Positions 6,888 to 12,222 of a stretch of DNA of 12,222 bases are shown here, in pieces. The notes below the pieces were generated by a model that was not told where the DNA came from, did no database searches, and worked only from the letters and a program-made list of their open reading frames with translations. The position numbers and the translations under genes are program-made. The stretch comes from Flavobacteriales bacterium UBA5871 (lineage in GTDB: Bacteria > Bacteroidota > Bacteroidia > Flavobacteriales_D > Crocinitomicaceae), in assembly GCA_002432085.1 (NCBI GenBank), contig DJFN01000125.1:13872-26093 (forward strand). The letters are read 5' to 3'. How positions within the stretch are numbered: position 1 is the first letter of the stretch; each line of letters begins with the position of its first letter.

Positions 6888-8303
6888 ATGAACAGCATAC
6901 CGATAGCGGAACAACACGTCGATTTTCTAAAAACCCTGCTTGGAGCGCGCTGTCTGTCCGGAGAGGCCATCACGGCTAACTACGCTTCCGACCATACCGA
7001 AGACTTCGTTTTTTATCCTTCCGTGGTCGTTAAACCGGAAAGCACGGAAGAAATCAGCGCTATTTTAAAATACTGCTACACGAACGATCTGATCGTAACA
7101 CCTTCGGGAGCACGAACAGGTTTGAGCGGCGGCGCACTGGCTGATAAAGGAGGCGTTTTACTGAGCATGGAACGCATGAACCGGATTCTGCACATCGACG
7201 AGGAAAACCACCAGGTAACGACCGAGCCGGGCGTGATCACCGAAATGCTGCAGCAGGCCGTTCGCGAAAAGGGCCTGTTCTATCCGCCCGATCCGGCGAG
7301 CAAAGGTTCGTGCTTTATCGGCGGGAATATTGCCGAAAACAGCGGCGGGCCGAAAGCGGTGAAATACGGCGTGACGAAAGATTACGTGCTGAACCTGGAG
7401 GTCGTTTTACCGAACGGCGAAATCATGTGGACAGGCGCAAACGTGATCAAGAACGCTACGGGCTATAATCTTACGCAATTGATCGTCGGAAGCGAAGGAA
7501 CATTGGCCGTCGTTACGAAAATCGTATTGCGGCTTCTTCCCCACCCGACCCATGATTTATTGCTGCTGGTTCCTTTCCGGAAAGCAACGGAAGCCTGTGC
7601 AGCGGTGAGTACGTTGTTCATGGCCGGCATCATTCCGAGCGGACTGGAATTCATGGAGCGCGACGCCATCATTTATACATTGCCGCATGTCGACGATCCG
7701 CCCGAAATTCTGAAAGACGATCATGACGCTCATTTGCTCATCGAGCTCGACGGTTTTAATGCCGACGTTTTGCTACAGGACGCCGAGAAGATCATGGGAT
7801 TGCTTGAGCAGTACGATATCGACGAAATCCTTTTTGCCGAAACGCAGGCGCAGAAAGACAGCCTCTGGAAACTGCGTCGCAAGGTCGGTGAAGCCGTGAA
7901 AAGCCATTCCGTCTATAAGGAAGAAGACACCGTTGTACCGCGTTATCACCTGCCGCAATTGCTGGAAAGCGTCAAACGCATCGGAAAGGCGTACGGCTTT
8001 CATTCCGTTTGCTACGGACACGCCGGTGACGGCAATCTGCACATCAATATTCTCCGCGGTGATCTTGCCGATCATGCCTGGAACGAAGAATTGCCGAAAG
8101 CCATCCGCGAACTGTTCACCGAAGTGGTGAAACTGGGCGGAACGATCTCCGGCGAACATGGAATCGGCCTCGTTCAGCGTTCGTATATGGATATTGCCTT
8201 TTCAGAAGTGCAACTGGAATTGATGCGCGCCATCAAACGCGTTTTCGATCCGAAAAACCTGTTAAATCCCGGGAAAGTGCTTCCCGATAAACCGAACGTA
8301 TGA
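6888..8303 (+). CDS. FAD-linked oxidase, GlcD / D-lactate dehydrogenase family
   Basis: A 471-residue flavoprotein of the GlcD/VAO type that oxidises a 2-hydroxy acid (D-lactate, glycolate and D-2-hydroxyglutarate are the common substrates) to the 2-oxo acid. The FAD-binding domain spans about 44-218, with the pyrophosphate loop PSGARTGLSGGA (72-83) and DPASKGSCFIGGNIAENSGG (135-154). The C-terminal FAD-oxidase domain carries GHAGDGNLHINI with His378 and His385, and SGEHGIG with Glu423 and His424, the metal-ligand set of D-2-hydroxy acid dehydrogenases. It ends with the typical FDPKNLLNPGKVLP. The frame opens at 6795, but the extra 31 residues are unlike the family, 471 residues is a normal length, and a promoter box precedes the 6888 ATG. 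The gene overlaps the WYL regulator by four bases. The substrate cannot be fixed from sequence; no lactate permease or glycolate genes are nearby. Confidence 0.93.
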   Translation: MNSIPIAEQHVDFLKTLLGARCLSGEAITANYASDHTEDFVFYPSVVVKPESTEEISAILKYCYTNDLIVTPSGARTGLSGGALADKGGVLLSMERMNRILHIDEENHQVTTEPGVITEMLQQAVREKGLFYPPDPASKGSCFIGGNIAENSGGPKAVKYGVTKDYVLNLEVVLPNGEIMWTGANVIKNATGYNLTQLIVGSEGTLAVVTKIVLRLLPHPTHDLLLLVPFRKATEACAAVSTLFMAGIIPSGLEFMERDAIIYTLPHVDDPPEILKDDHDAHLLIELDGFNADVLLQDAEKIMGLLEQYDIDEILFAETQAQKDSLWKLRRKVGEAVKSHSVYKEEDTVVPRYHLPQLLESVKRIGKAYGFHSVCYGHAGDGNLHINILRGDLADHAWNEELPKAIRELFTEVVKLGGTISGEHGIGLVQRSYMDIAFSEVQLELMRAIKRVFDPKNLLNPGKVLPDKPNV

Positions 8304-8983
8304 ATCGCATCGACCGCTTGTTTGCCATTCTGACCGTATTACAATCCAAGAAATACGTCACGGCCGAAGAAATTTCCGATCGTTTCGGGATGAGTATCCG
8401 AACCGTTTACCGCGATGTAAAAGCGTTGGGTGAATCCGGCATTCCGGTAGCTTTCGAACCGCACCGGGGCTATTTCATCACGCAGGGATTTTTCCTCCCG
8501 CCGGTGGCTTTTTCCATGGAGGAAGCACATGCACTGCTGGTTTCGGAAACGCTGCTGTCGGGTTTTGCCGATAAAACAACGCACACGCACTTTTCGACTG
8601 CACTTACGAAGGTAAAGACCGTGCTGAAGCATTCGCAGAAGGAAAAACTCGAACAGCTCAGCGCTTCGATTAAGCTCCAGGTACCGAGTCGCGTAACGCC
8701 GGATTTCGACTATTTATCGACCATACAGGAAGCTATTTCCAACAGTCATCAGCTGGAGTTGCATTATATGAATCTGAAAGAAGAAACGAGTCAGCGACAC
8801 ATCGAGCCGATCGGACTGGTCTTTTATGCTTTCAACTGGCATGTCATCGCGTGGTGTCATTTGCGCAGCGATTACCGTGACTTCAAGATCGCACGCATTG
8901 CGACTTTGCGACCAACCGGAAGGCCCTTCCTGAAAGACAAACACATTCCGCTTGGCGAATACCGTCTTCCGGTCGATTACTGA
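8300..8983 (+). CDS. HTH/WYL-domain transcriptional regulator (YafY-like, short form)
   Basis: A 227-residue DNA-binding regulator. Residues 1-58 form a winged helix-turn-helix of the HTH_11/DeoR-like kind: MNRIDRLFAILTVLQ, VTAEEISDRFGMS, recognition helix IRTVYRDVKALGESGIPV, then the wing PHRGYFI. A WYL-type ligand-sensing domain occupies about 139-205, with the motif as WHVIAWCHLRSDYRDFKIAR; the name-giving Trp-Tyr-Leu is Trp-His-Val. YafY-type proteins usually exceed 300 residues and carry a C-terminal WCX extension, which is missing; the protein ends soon after the WYL domain. Its ATG overlaps the TGA of the FAD-linked oxidase (ATGA), so the two are translationally coupled, and it may regulate that operon (inference). 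It converges with the next gene, with 8 nt between stops. Confidence 0.92.
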   Translation: MNRIDRLFAILTVLQSKKYVTAEEISDRFGMSIRTVYRDVKALGESGIPVAFEPHRGYFITQGFFLPPVAFSMEEAHALLVSETLLSGFADKTTHTHFSTALTKVKTVLKHSQKEKLEQLSASIKLQVPSRVTPDFDYLSTIQEAISNSHQLELHYMNLKEETSQRHIEPIGLVFYAFNWHVIAWCHLRSDYRDFKIARIATLRPTGRPFLKDKHIPLGEYRLPVDY

Positions 8984-8991
8984 CTCAGCTT

Positions 8992-9744
8992 CTACCTTTT
9001 CTTGAAGACTGCTTCCACTCGTCTGTTTCGCTGCTGGTCTTCTTCGGTTATTTCCACTACGAGCGGTTGCGTGTTGCTGTGACCGAAGATCGTGATCCGG
9101 TCGGCGGAAATTCCCTGACGGATCAAAGCTTCTTTTACTGCTGCAGCTCTTTCATAGGAAATCTGGTAGTGATCCATGCAGCAAACGTGCCCGTGCAGCT
9201 CGATATCGTATTCCGGGAACTCCAGCAATGTCGCATACAGCTTGTCGACCTCATCATACGAATAGGACATCATGATCGCCGAATTGTTATGGAATTCGAT
9301 CTTCAACACTTGCGGCACATCCGCTTTCGGCTCCGCTATTGCTTCCGGTTGTAGATCCGCAGCAGGAATCTGCTTCAAAAGCGTGATCCGGACCACGCGA
9401 TTTTCTTCCAGCTTGCCTTCCGGTTTCTCACCGTGGTTTTTCTTTTCCGTAACAGCTATCGACAGCTCCGTCATGAGCTCAGTGACTGCTTTTAACCGAA
9501 AATCCGCGAGATAAGTATTGTATTCCTCCGTTCCGACAGAATCCGTATAGCCTTCCAGCATTACCGAAAAATTACCATGAAGCTTCTGAGCTTTCTTCAG
9601 CGATCGAACCACCGATTCTTTGTTCAGAATTTCCCATTTTCCTTTCGAAAACCGGATCGTGAGGGCATCTTGCTTCAAAACAGTAAGCTGGGAAAAAGTG
9701 GTCAGTGCGGTAACGAGAGACAGAAAGAGTAAAATAAGCTTCAT
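8992..9744 (-). CDS. Exported protein with two OmpA-like domains
   Basis: A 250-residue protein with a type I signal peptide (MKLILLFLSLVTALTTFSQ). It carries two OmpA C-terminal-like domains in tandem. The first (about 28-124) has LEGYTDSVGTEEYNTYLADF with the Asp68 and Arg83 that bind diaminopimelate in the family, and ends in ENRVVRITLL; the segment that normally carries GI..-RI...GYG is replaced by a charged Lys/Glu/Gly stretch (95-115). The second (about 146-249) has IELHGHVCCMDHYQ, SYERAAAVKEAL, GISADRITIFGHSNTQP and QQRNRRVEAVF. Its Arg199 is kept, but the TD motif is replaced by Val-Cys-Cys. Location is periplasmic; binding to peptidoglycan is expected at least through the first domain. 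It has no beta-barrel and no lipobox. It is divergent from the DinB gene. Confidence 0.88.
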   Translation of the reverse strand: MKLILLFLSLVTALTTFSQLTVLKQDALTIRFSKGKWEILNKESVVRSLKKAQKLHGNFSVMLEGYTDSVGTEEYNTYLADFRLKAVTELMTELSIAVTEKKNHGEKPEGKLEENRVVRITLLKQIPAADLQPEAIAEPKADVPQVLKIEFHNNSAIMMSYSYDEVDKLYATLLEFPEYDIELHGHVCCMDHYQISYERAAAVKEALIRQGISADRITIFGHSNTQPLVVEITEEDQQRNRRVEAVFKKR

Positions 9745-9933
9745 ACAATCAGGCTATTTGGTTGAATTCGTAAACGCAAAAATGCAAAAACCGTTACTTT
9801 TTTCTTACAAAACGCTTGAAAACAGGGGGATAAATTAAAATTTAAAAAATTTTCAAGTGTCGTTTTTTAGACTGCCATAGGGTTGACAGTGGCCGGTTGT
9901 TCCTTTGTATTGTAATCAAAAAAACAACACATT
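9745..9933. promoter_or_regulatory. AT-rich divergent intergenic region with an 8-bp inverted repeat
   Basis: This 189-nt spacer separates two divergent genes and must contain both promoters. CTTGAAAA (9815-9822) and TTTTCAAG (9850-9857) form a perfect inverted repeat around a 27-nt AT-rich centre, a possible regulator site. On the plus strand TTGACA (9883-9888) is followed by TTCCTTTG (9900-9907), one mismatch from TAnnTTTG but with a spacing shorter than usual, and by TATTGT (9908-9913). The DinB leader is A-rich with no Shine-Dalgarno sequence. No convincing box was found for the minus-strand gene. Confidence 0.4.
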
Positions 9934-10446
9934 ATGACAACAGGAACGATGACCGTGATCACATCACTGGTAAATGAAATGGAAGAACAGGCAAAGGTGA
10001 CCGAACAATTTATGAAACTGGTTCCGACCGACCAGCCAGACTGGAGACCGCACGAAAAAAGCATGAAGCTGGTTCCGCTTGCTTCACACATTGCCGAATT
10101 ACCGGGCTGGGTCGAAATGGCGCTTACGACCGACGAGCTCGATTTCGAAACGGCACCATACACGCCGGTTCAGATCAACAGTGCGGCTGATTTGCTGAAG
10201 CTCCACCTCGAAAACGTCGAGAAAAGTCGTAAAGCGTTGCTGGAAGCCGACGAAGCGACACTCGACGAGCAGTGGACGCTCCGCAGTGGCAATACCATCC
10301 ATTCCGTATCGACCAAAGGCGAAGTGATCCGTATGGCATACAACCAGATCGTTCACCACCGCGCACAGCTGGGCGTTTATTTCCGTCTGCTGGGTATTCC
10401 GGTTCCACAGAGCTTCGGACCAACGGCTGATAGTCCCGCTTTTTAA
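9934..10446 (+). CDS. DinB family protein
   Basis: A 170-residue protein of the DinB/YfiT-like four-helix-bundle superfamily; proteins of this fold are often metal-dependent thiol transferases, but most members, including this Bacteroidota type, have no assigned reaction. Conserved features are SHIAELPGWVEMAL with His52 in the first metal position and NQIVHHRAQLGVYFRLLGIP (137-156) with His142. The second metal position of the family triad appears to be Gln138 rather than His, which would leave an incomplete site. The protein ends with PQSFGPTADSPAF, a usual tail of the group. No signal peptide, so cytoplasmic. It is monocistronic: its own promoter region lies upstream and a strong terminator starts 47 nt after the stop. 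Despite the family name there is no evidence here for DNA-damage control. Confidence 0.92.
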   Translation: MTTGTMTVITSLVNEMEEQAKVTEQFMKLVPTDQPDWRPHEKSMKLVPLASHIAELPGWVEMALTTDELDFETAPYTPVQINSAADLLKLHLENVEKSRKALLEADEATLDEQWTLRSGNTIHSVSTKGEVIRMAYNQIVHHRAQLGVYFRLLGIPVPQSFGPTADSPAF

Positions 10447-10492
10447 TCTCACCGGACCACTATGAATACGCATTCTTCCCCCATGATTAGTA

Positions 10493-10521
10493 CCCTTCCG
10501 CCACGGCGGAGGGGATTTTTT
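10493..10521 (+). terminator. Intrinsic terminator after DinB gene
   Basis: CCCTTCCGC (10493-10501) pairs with GCGGAGGGG (10506-10514), nine base pairs including one T-G wobble, with a CACG loop, followed by ATTTTTT (10515-10521). A GC-rich stem followed by a T-run is the standard intrinsic-terminator form. GGGGA (10511-10515) can also pair with TCCCC (10521-10525), an alternative hairpin. Confidence 0.8.
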
Positions 10522-10697
10522 CCCCAACCGATACCGGTGAAAAGACTTCTTCGCCGGGCAAGCTCGATAAGCATCGCTTTTCTTCCCGCCGGCTTCGACG
10601 AGCAGCTGGTAATTGACAGTATAGAATACAGCGTAGAGCGCGTGTTCTTAGAGAGCGTACGCGCTTCAGGTTATTGCTTAAAAGCAGTCGAACGAAT
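10522..10697. other. Unassigned part of the 381-nt convergent spacer
   Basis: I see no gene here. One plus-strand frame (10462-10710) would give 82 residues, but it runs through the terminator and repeat and is unlike any family I know. Small structures are present: AGCGCGT (10637-10643) and ACGCGCT (10659-10665) form a 7-bp inverted repeat, and TGCTT/AAGCA (10674-10685) a tiny hairpin. Base composition is gene-like rather than AT-rich, so a decayed gene fragment is possible. Confidence 0.4.
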
Positions 10698-10709
10698 AAT
10701 AGGATTTTA

Positions 10710-10780
10710 AGATCTTAGGATTACAAGATGTCAAGACATCAGGATAGTATGATTTCAGCAATCTTGATATCCTAAAGTCT
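10710..10780. repeat. Second copy of the palindromic intergenic repeat
   Basis: The segment 10710-10729 and the reverse complement of 10761-10780 agree at 16 of 20 positions, giving a stem around a 31-nt loop that contains GACATCAGGAT (10735-10745). The right arm, read as its complement, AGACTTTAGGATATCAAGA, differs from the left arm at 6289-6307 (AGACTTCAGGACATCAGGA) at only three positions, all transitions. Both copies lie between convergent gene ends. Confidence 0.6.
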
Positions 10781-10799
10781 GCCAAAAGCGGACGCTCCT

Positions 10800-10819
10800 A
10801 AAACCTGTCTGCCGACAGG
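10800..10819 (-). terminator. Hairpin terminator for the minus-strand DUF4924 operon
   Basis: Read on the minus strand, CCTGTC, loop GGCA, GACAGG and then TTTT form a six-pair stem with a short T-tract (stem 10804-10809 with 10814-10819, T-run 10803-10800). It starts 8 nt after the stop codon of the minus-strand operon, where a terminator is expected. The stem and T-run are short, so efficiency may be modest. Confidence 0.5.
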
Positions 10820-10827
10820 CAGGAAGT

Positions 10828-11379
10828 CTAGTTATTCCAGAACTGCCCGTCCCCGCCTTTCATCTGGTGATAAGCTTTCGACAAATAAGCCAGCAAAATA
10901 CGCATGTGGTCGAACGCTTCTTCGGTTTCGGAGCTGATTTCTTTTTTCTGCAGGCGCAGCAGCAATTTCATGTACAAAGCCTGGAAACAGATCTCGATGT
11001 GGTTACGGTCTTTCAGATTTGAACGCTCGCGGAACGCTTCGATGTGTGGCGTCGCAGCCGCGTAAAGCGCCTGGTATTTCTCATCATTGACTACATTGAG
11101 CAAGGTATTGTGCAGATAAGAAAGCTCCACCAGGATTTCTTTCAAGCGCATCAGATGTCCCGTTTCGGCAATGCGTTCGAAGCGCATTTCTTCCACGAGT
11201 TTTTCATACCATTCGCGGTACTGTTCCAGGAAAGAAGCATCGGGCAGCTGCGGACGCACGAATTCATCGATAATGCGGTCCACATCTAAATTGTAGAGAC
11301 GGATCACATCCTCGATCTGGTACATATAAAGCATGTACTCGGCGATGTTTTCCTCTTTTTTCTGACGCGCGTGCAGCAT
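10828..11379 (-). CDS. DUF4924-type helical protein
   Basis: A 183-residue cytoplasmic protein, predicted almost entirely helical. The opening MLHARQKKEENIAEYMLYMY, followed by QIEDVIRLYNLDVDRIIDEF, matches my memory of the Bacteroidota family DUF4924 (about 180 residues, no known function). Other visible features are WYEKLVEEMRFERIAETGHL, ELSYLHNTLLNVV and a tail with EEAFDHMRILLAYLSKAY. No signal peptide, membrane segment or catalytic motif. It starts 2 nt after the stop of the Skp-like lipoprotein and is the last gene of a three-gene minus-strand operon, followed by a hairpin. Family assignment is from recall, not a search. Confidence 0.82.
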   Translation of the reverse strand: MLHARQKKEENIAEYMLYMYQIEDVIRLYNLDVDRIIDEFVRPQLPDASFLEQYREWYEKLVEEMRFERIAETGHLMRLKEILVELSYLHNTLLNVVNDEKYQALYAAATPHIEAFRERSNLKDRNHIEICFQALYMKLLLRLQKKEISSETEEAFDHMRILLAYLSKAYHQMKGGDGQFWNN

Positions 11380-11381
11380 GG

Positions 11382-11984
11382 TTATTTGCCCATGTCTTCG
11401 TTAAGCTTGTCCTGCTCAGCGTTCAGGAAGTCAACAAAAGATTCCGTTACGTCCATGTTTGGCTTGATGTAGCCGATCTGGCCACCCTGACCGTGAACAA
11501 GCAGAATATCGATCTTGTATTTCTCGCAGTATTTTTTGCTGGCCTCTTCCAGTTTCTTGGCGATCACTGTCTGGATTTCCATCGCTTCGTTCTGAAGCTT
11601 GCTGCCCTCGGTTTGCTGATAGTTCTGCGCCTGTTCCGTTTTACGTCTCAGATTCTTTTCAATCGCAGCCAGGTCGGCAGCCGTGATATCCATTTTCTGC
11701 TGGTGCTCGATCAAACGACGGTTCAGGTCTTCCAGATCGCGCTGACGGGCCATCAGGTCTTTTTCGAATTTCGTCTGCTTCACTTTCAGGATGGAATCCT
11801 GCTCGTGATAATACGTGTAGTTTTTGATCAGACTGTCGGTATTGTAAAAAGCGATCTTCAATCCGTTCGGATCAACGACCGGCACATTCGGTGCATTTTC
11901 TTCTTTTTTCTTCTTGTCCTCGGAGCAGGAGATCACTACTGTTCCAATTCCCAATCCCAACAGGGCGATATACACGTATTTCAT
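11382..11984 (-). CDS. OmpH/Skp family lipoprotein
   Basis: A 200-residue protein with a lipoprotein signal (MKYVYIALLGLGIGTVVISC; lipobox VISC, Cys20). The mature N-terminus is CSEDKKKKEEN, followed by a Pro/Asn linker to about 40. The OmpH/Skp core follows: GLKIAFYNTDSLIKNYTYY (first strand and helix), a long charged coiled coil (about 60-150, rich in Lys, Glu, Gln), then YKIDILLVHGQGGQIGYIKP and DVTESFVDFLN. Skp-type proteins are periplasmic chaperones that hold unfolded outer-membrane proteins between two coiled-coil arms; Bacteroidota carry several, some lipid-anchored. SED right after the cysteine resembles the Bacteroidota surface-lipoprotein export signal, unexpected for a periplasmic chaperone. 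Spacing is 7 nt from the upstream gene and 2 nt to the downstream gene, a tight operon. Confidence 0.9.
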   Translation of the reverse strand: MKYVYIALLGLGIGTVVISCSEDKKKKEENAPNVPVVDPNGLKIAFYNTDSLIKNYTYYHEQDSILKVKQTKFEKDLMARQRDLEDLNRRLIEHQQKMDITAADLAAIEKNLRRKTEQAQNYQQTEGSKLQNEAMEIQTVIAKKLEEASKKYCEKYKIDILLVHGQGGQIGYIKPNMDVTESFVDFLNAEQDKLNEDMGK

Positions 11985-11991
11985 GGCTTGC

Positions 11992-12222
11992 TCATTTATT
12001 CCTGAAGGCTTCTTCCCAGTCTTCGCGCATGGTCAGAAAACGCTGCAGGGCGTTCTTTAACAGGTTGTCGTTTACCATTTGTTTCACCTCTTCCAGTCCG
12101 GCCACATCGGCTTCGGCAATCTTGTACGTTTGCTCGTACTGCCCCAGCTCGATCTTTACCAGGTATTTCGCGTTGTAGAGAAACACCTGAATCTTGTACC
12201 TTGGATGCGGAATATCGGCTAC
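11992..12222 (-). CDS. Conserved-looking hypothetical protein (N-terminus beyond right edge)
   Basis: The minus-strand frame is open to the right edge, so the start is not visible; 76 codons remain, from VADIPHPRYKIQVFLYNAKY to the tail REDWEEAFRNK and a TGA at 11992. A GTG at 12186 could serve as a start, but the in-frame upstream residues (VADIPHPRYKIQ) read as protein and probably belong to it. The visible part has beta-strand-like YKIQVFLYNAKYLVKIELG and EQTYKIAEADVAGLEEVKQM, then a helical C-terminus. I know of no function. It is the first visible gene of the three-gene operon with the Skp-like lipoprotein and the DUF4924-type gene. Confidence 0.72.
   Translation of the reverse strand, partial: VADIPHPRYKIQVFLYNAKYLVKIELGQYEQTYKIAEADVAGLEEVKQMVNDNLLKNALQRFLTMREDWEEAFRNK

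Noticed and set aside
10462..10710. 82-residue plus-strand reading frame in the convergent spacer
   Set aside because: It passes through the intrinsic terminator and part of the palindromic repeat, and shows no recognisable domain.
11972..11984. Identical 13-nt gene start shared by the two lipoproteins (1342-1354 and 11972-11984)
   Set aside because: Both encode MKYV, a common lipoprotein signal start; the sequences diverge at once, so chance or codon preference explains it.

Overview
The window looks like chromosomal DNA of a member of the Bacteroidota, most likely Flavobacteriales-like. The lineage is inferred from gene content: a TPR + PD40 propeller + carboxypeptidase-regulatory + OmpA protein of PorE type, a lipid-anchored Skp/OmpH protein, a DUF4924-type protein, a DinB protein with the NQxxHHRAQL signature, A-rich leaders without Shine-Dalgarno sequences, and one good TAnnTTTG promoter box. 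No mobile element, tRNA, rRNA, CRISPR array or phage gene was found. Most of the window is ordinary envelope and metabolic gene content.

Layout. (1) 1-3028, minus strand: a large unrecognised lipoprotein running off the left edge, a complete thiolase of the 3-oxoadipyl-CoA/acetyl-CoA acyltransferase type, and a 113-residue hypothetical protein. (2) 3080-6251, plus strand: a two-gene envelope operon. It encodes an exported protein of nine gapless TPR units, then, 4 nt later, a PorE-like protein. The second gene is broken by an in-frame TAA just before its OmpA peptidoglycan-binding domain, and the reading frame continues intact after the stop. (3) 6252-6352: a convergent spacer with short GGACRTCAGGAT repeats and a 19-bp inverted repeat. 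(4) 6353-6790, minus: a 145-residue hypothetical protein, divergent from (5) 6888-8983, plus: a GlcD-type FAD-linked oxidase whose stop overlaps the start of a short WYL-domain regulator. (6) 8992-9744, minus: an exported protein with two OmpA-like domains, its stop only 8 nt from the regulator's. (7) 9934-10446, plus: a DinB-family protein with a strong intrinsic terminator. (8) 10447-10827: a 381-nt spacer containing that terminator, an unassigned stretch, a second copy of the palindromic repeat family and a minus-strand terminator. (9) 10828-12222, minus: a tight operon of a protein cut by the right edge, a Skp/OmpH-like lipoprotein and a DUF4924-type protein.

A common theme is the cell envelope: six of the thirteen genes encode exported or lipid-anchored proteins, or proteins with peptidoglycan-binding domains. 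The TPR/PorE-like pair would normally link an outer-membrane assembly to peptidoglycan, but as read its anchoring domain is cut off. The most useful observations are that in-frame stop, the repeat family shared by the two long convergent spacers, the double OmpA protein whose second domain lacks the usual Asp, and the surface-export-like signal on the Skp-type lipoprotein. No clearly new multi-gene system is visible.
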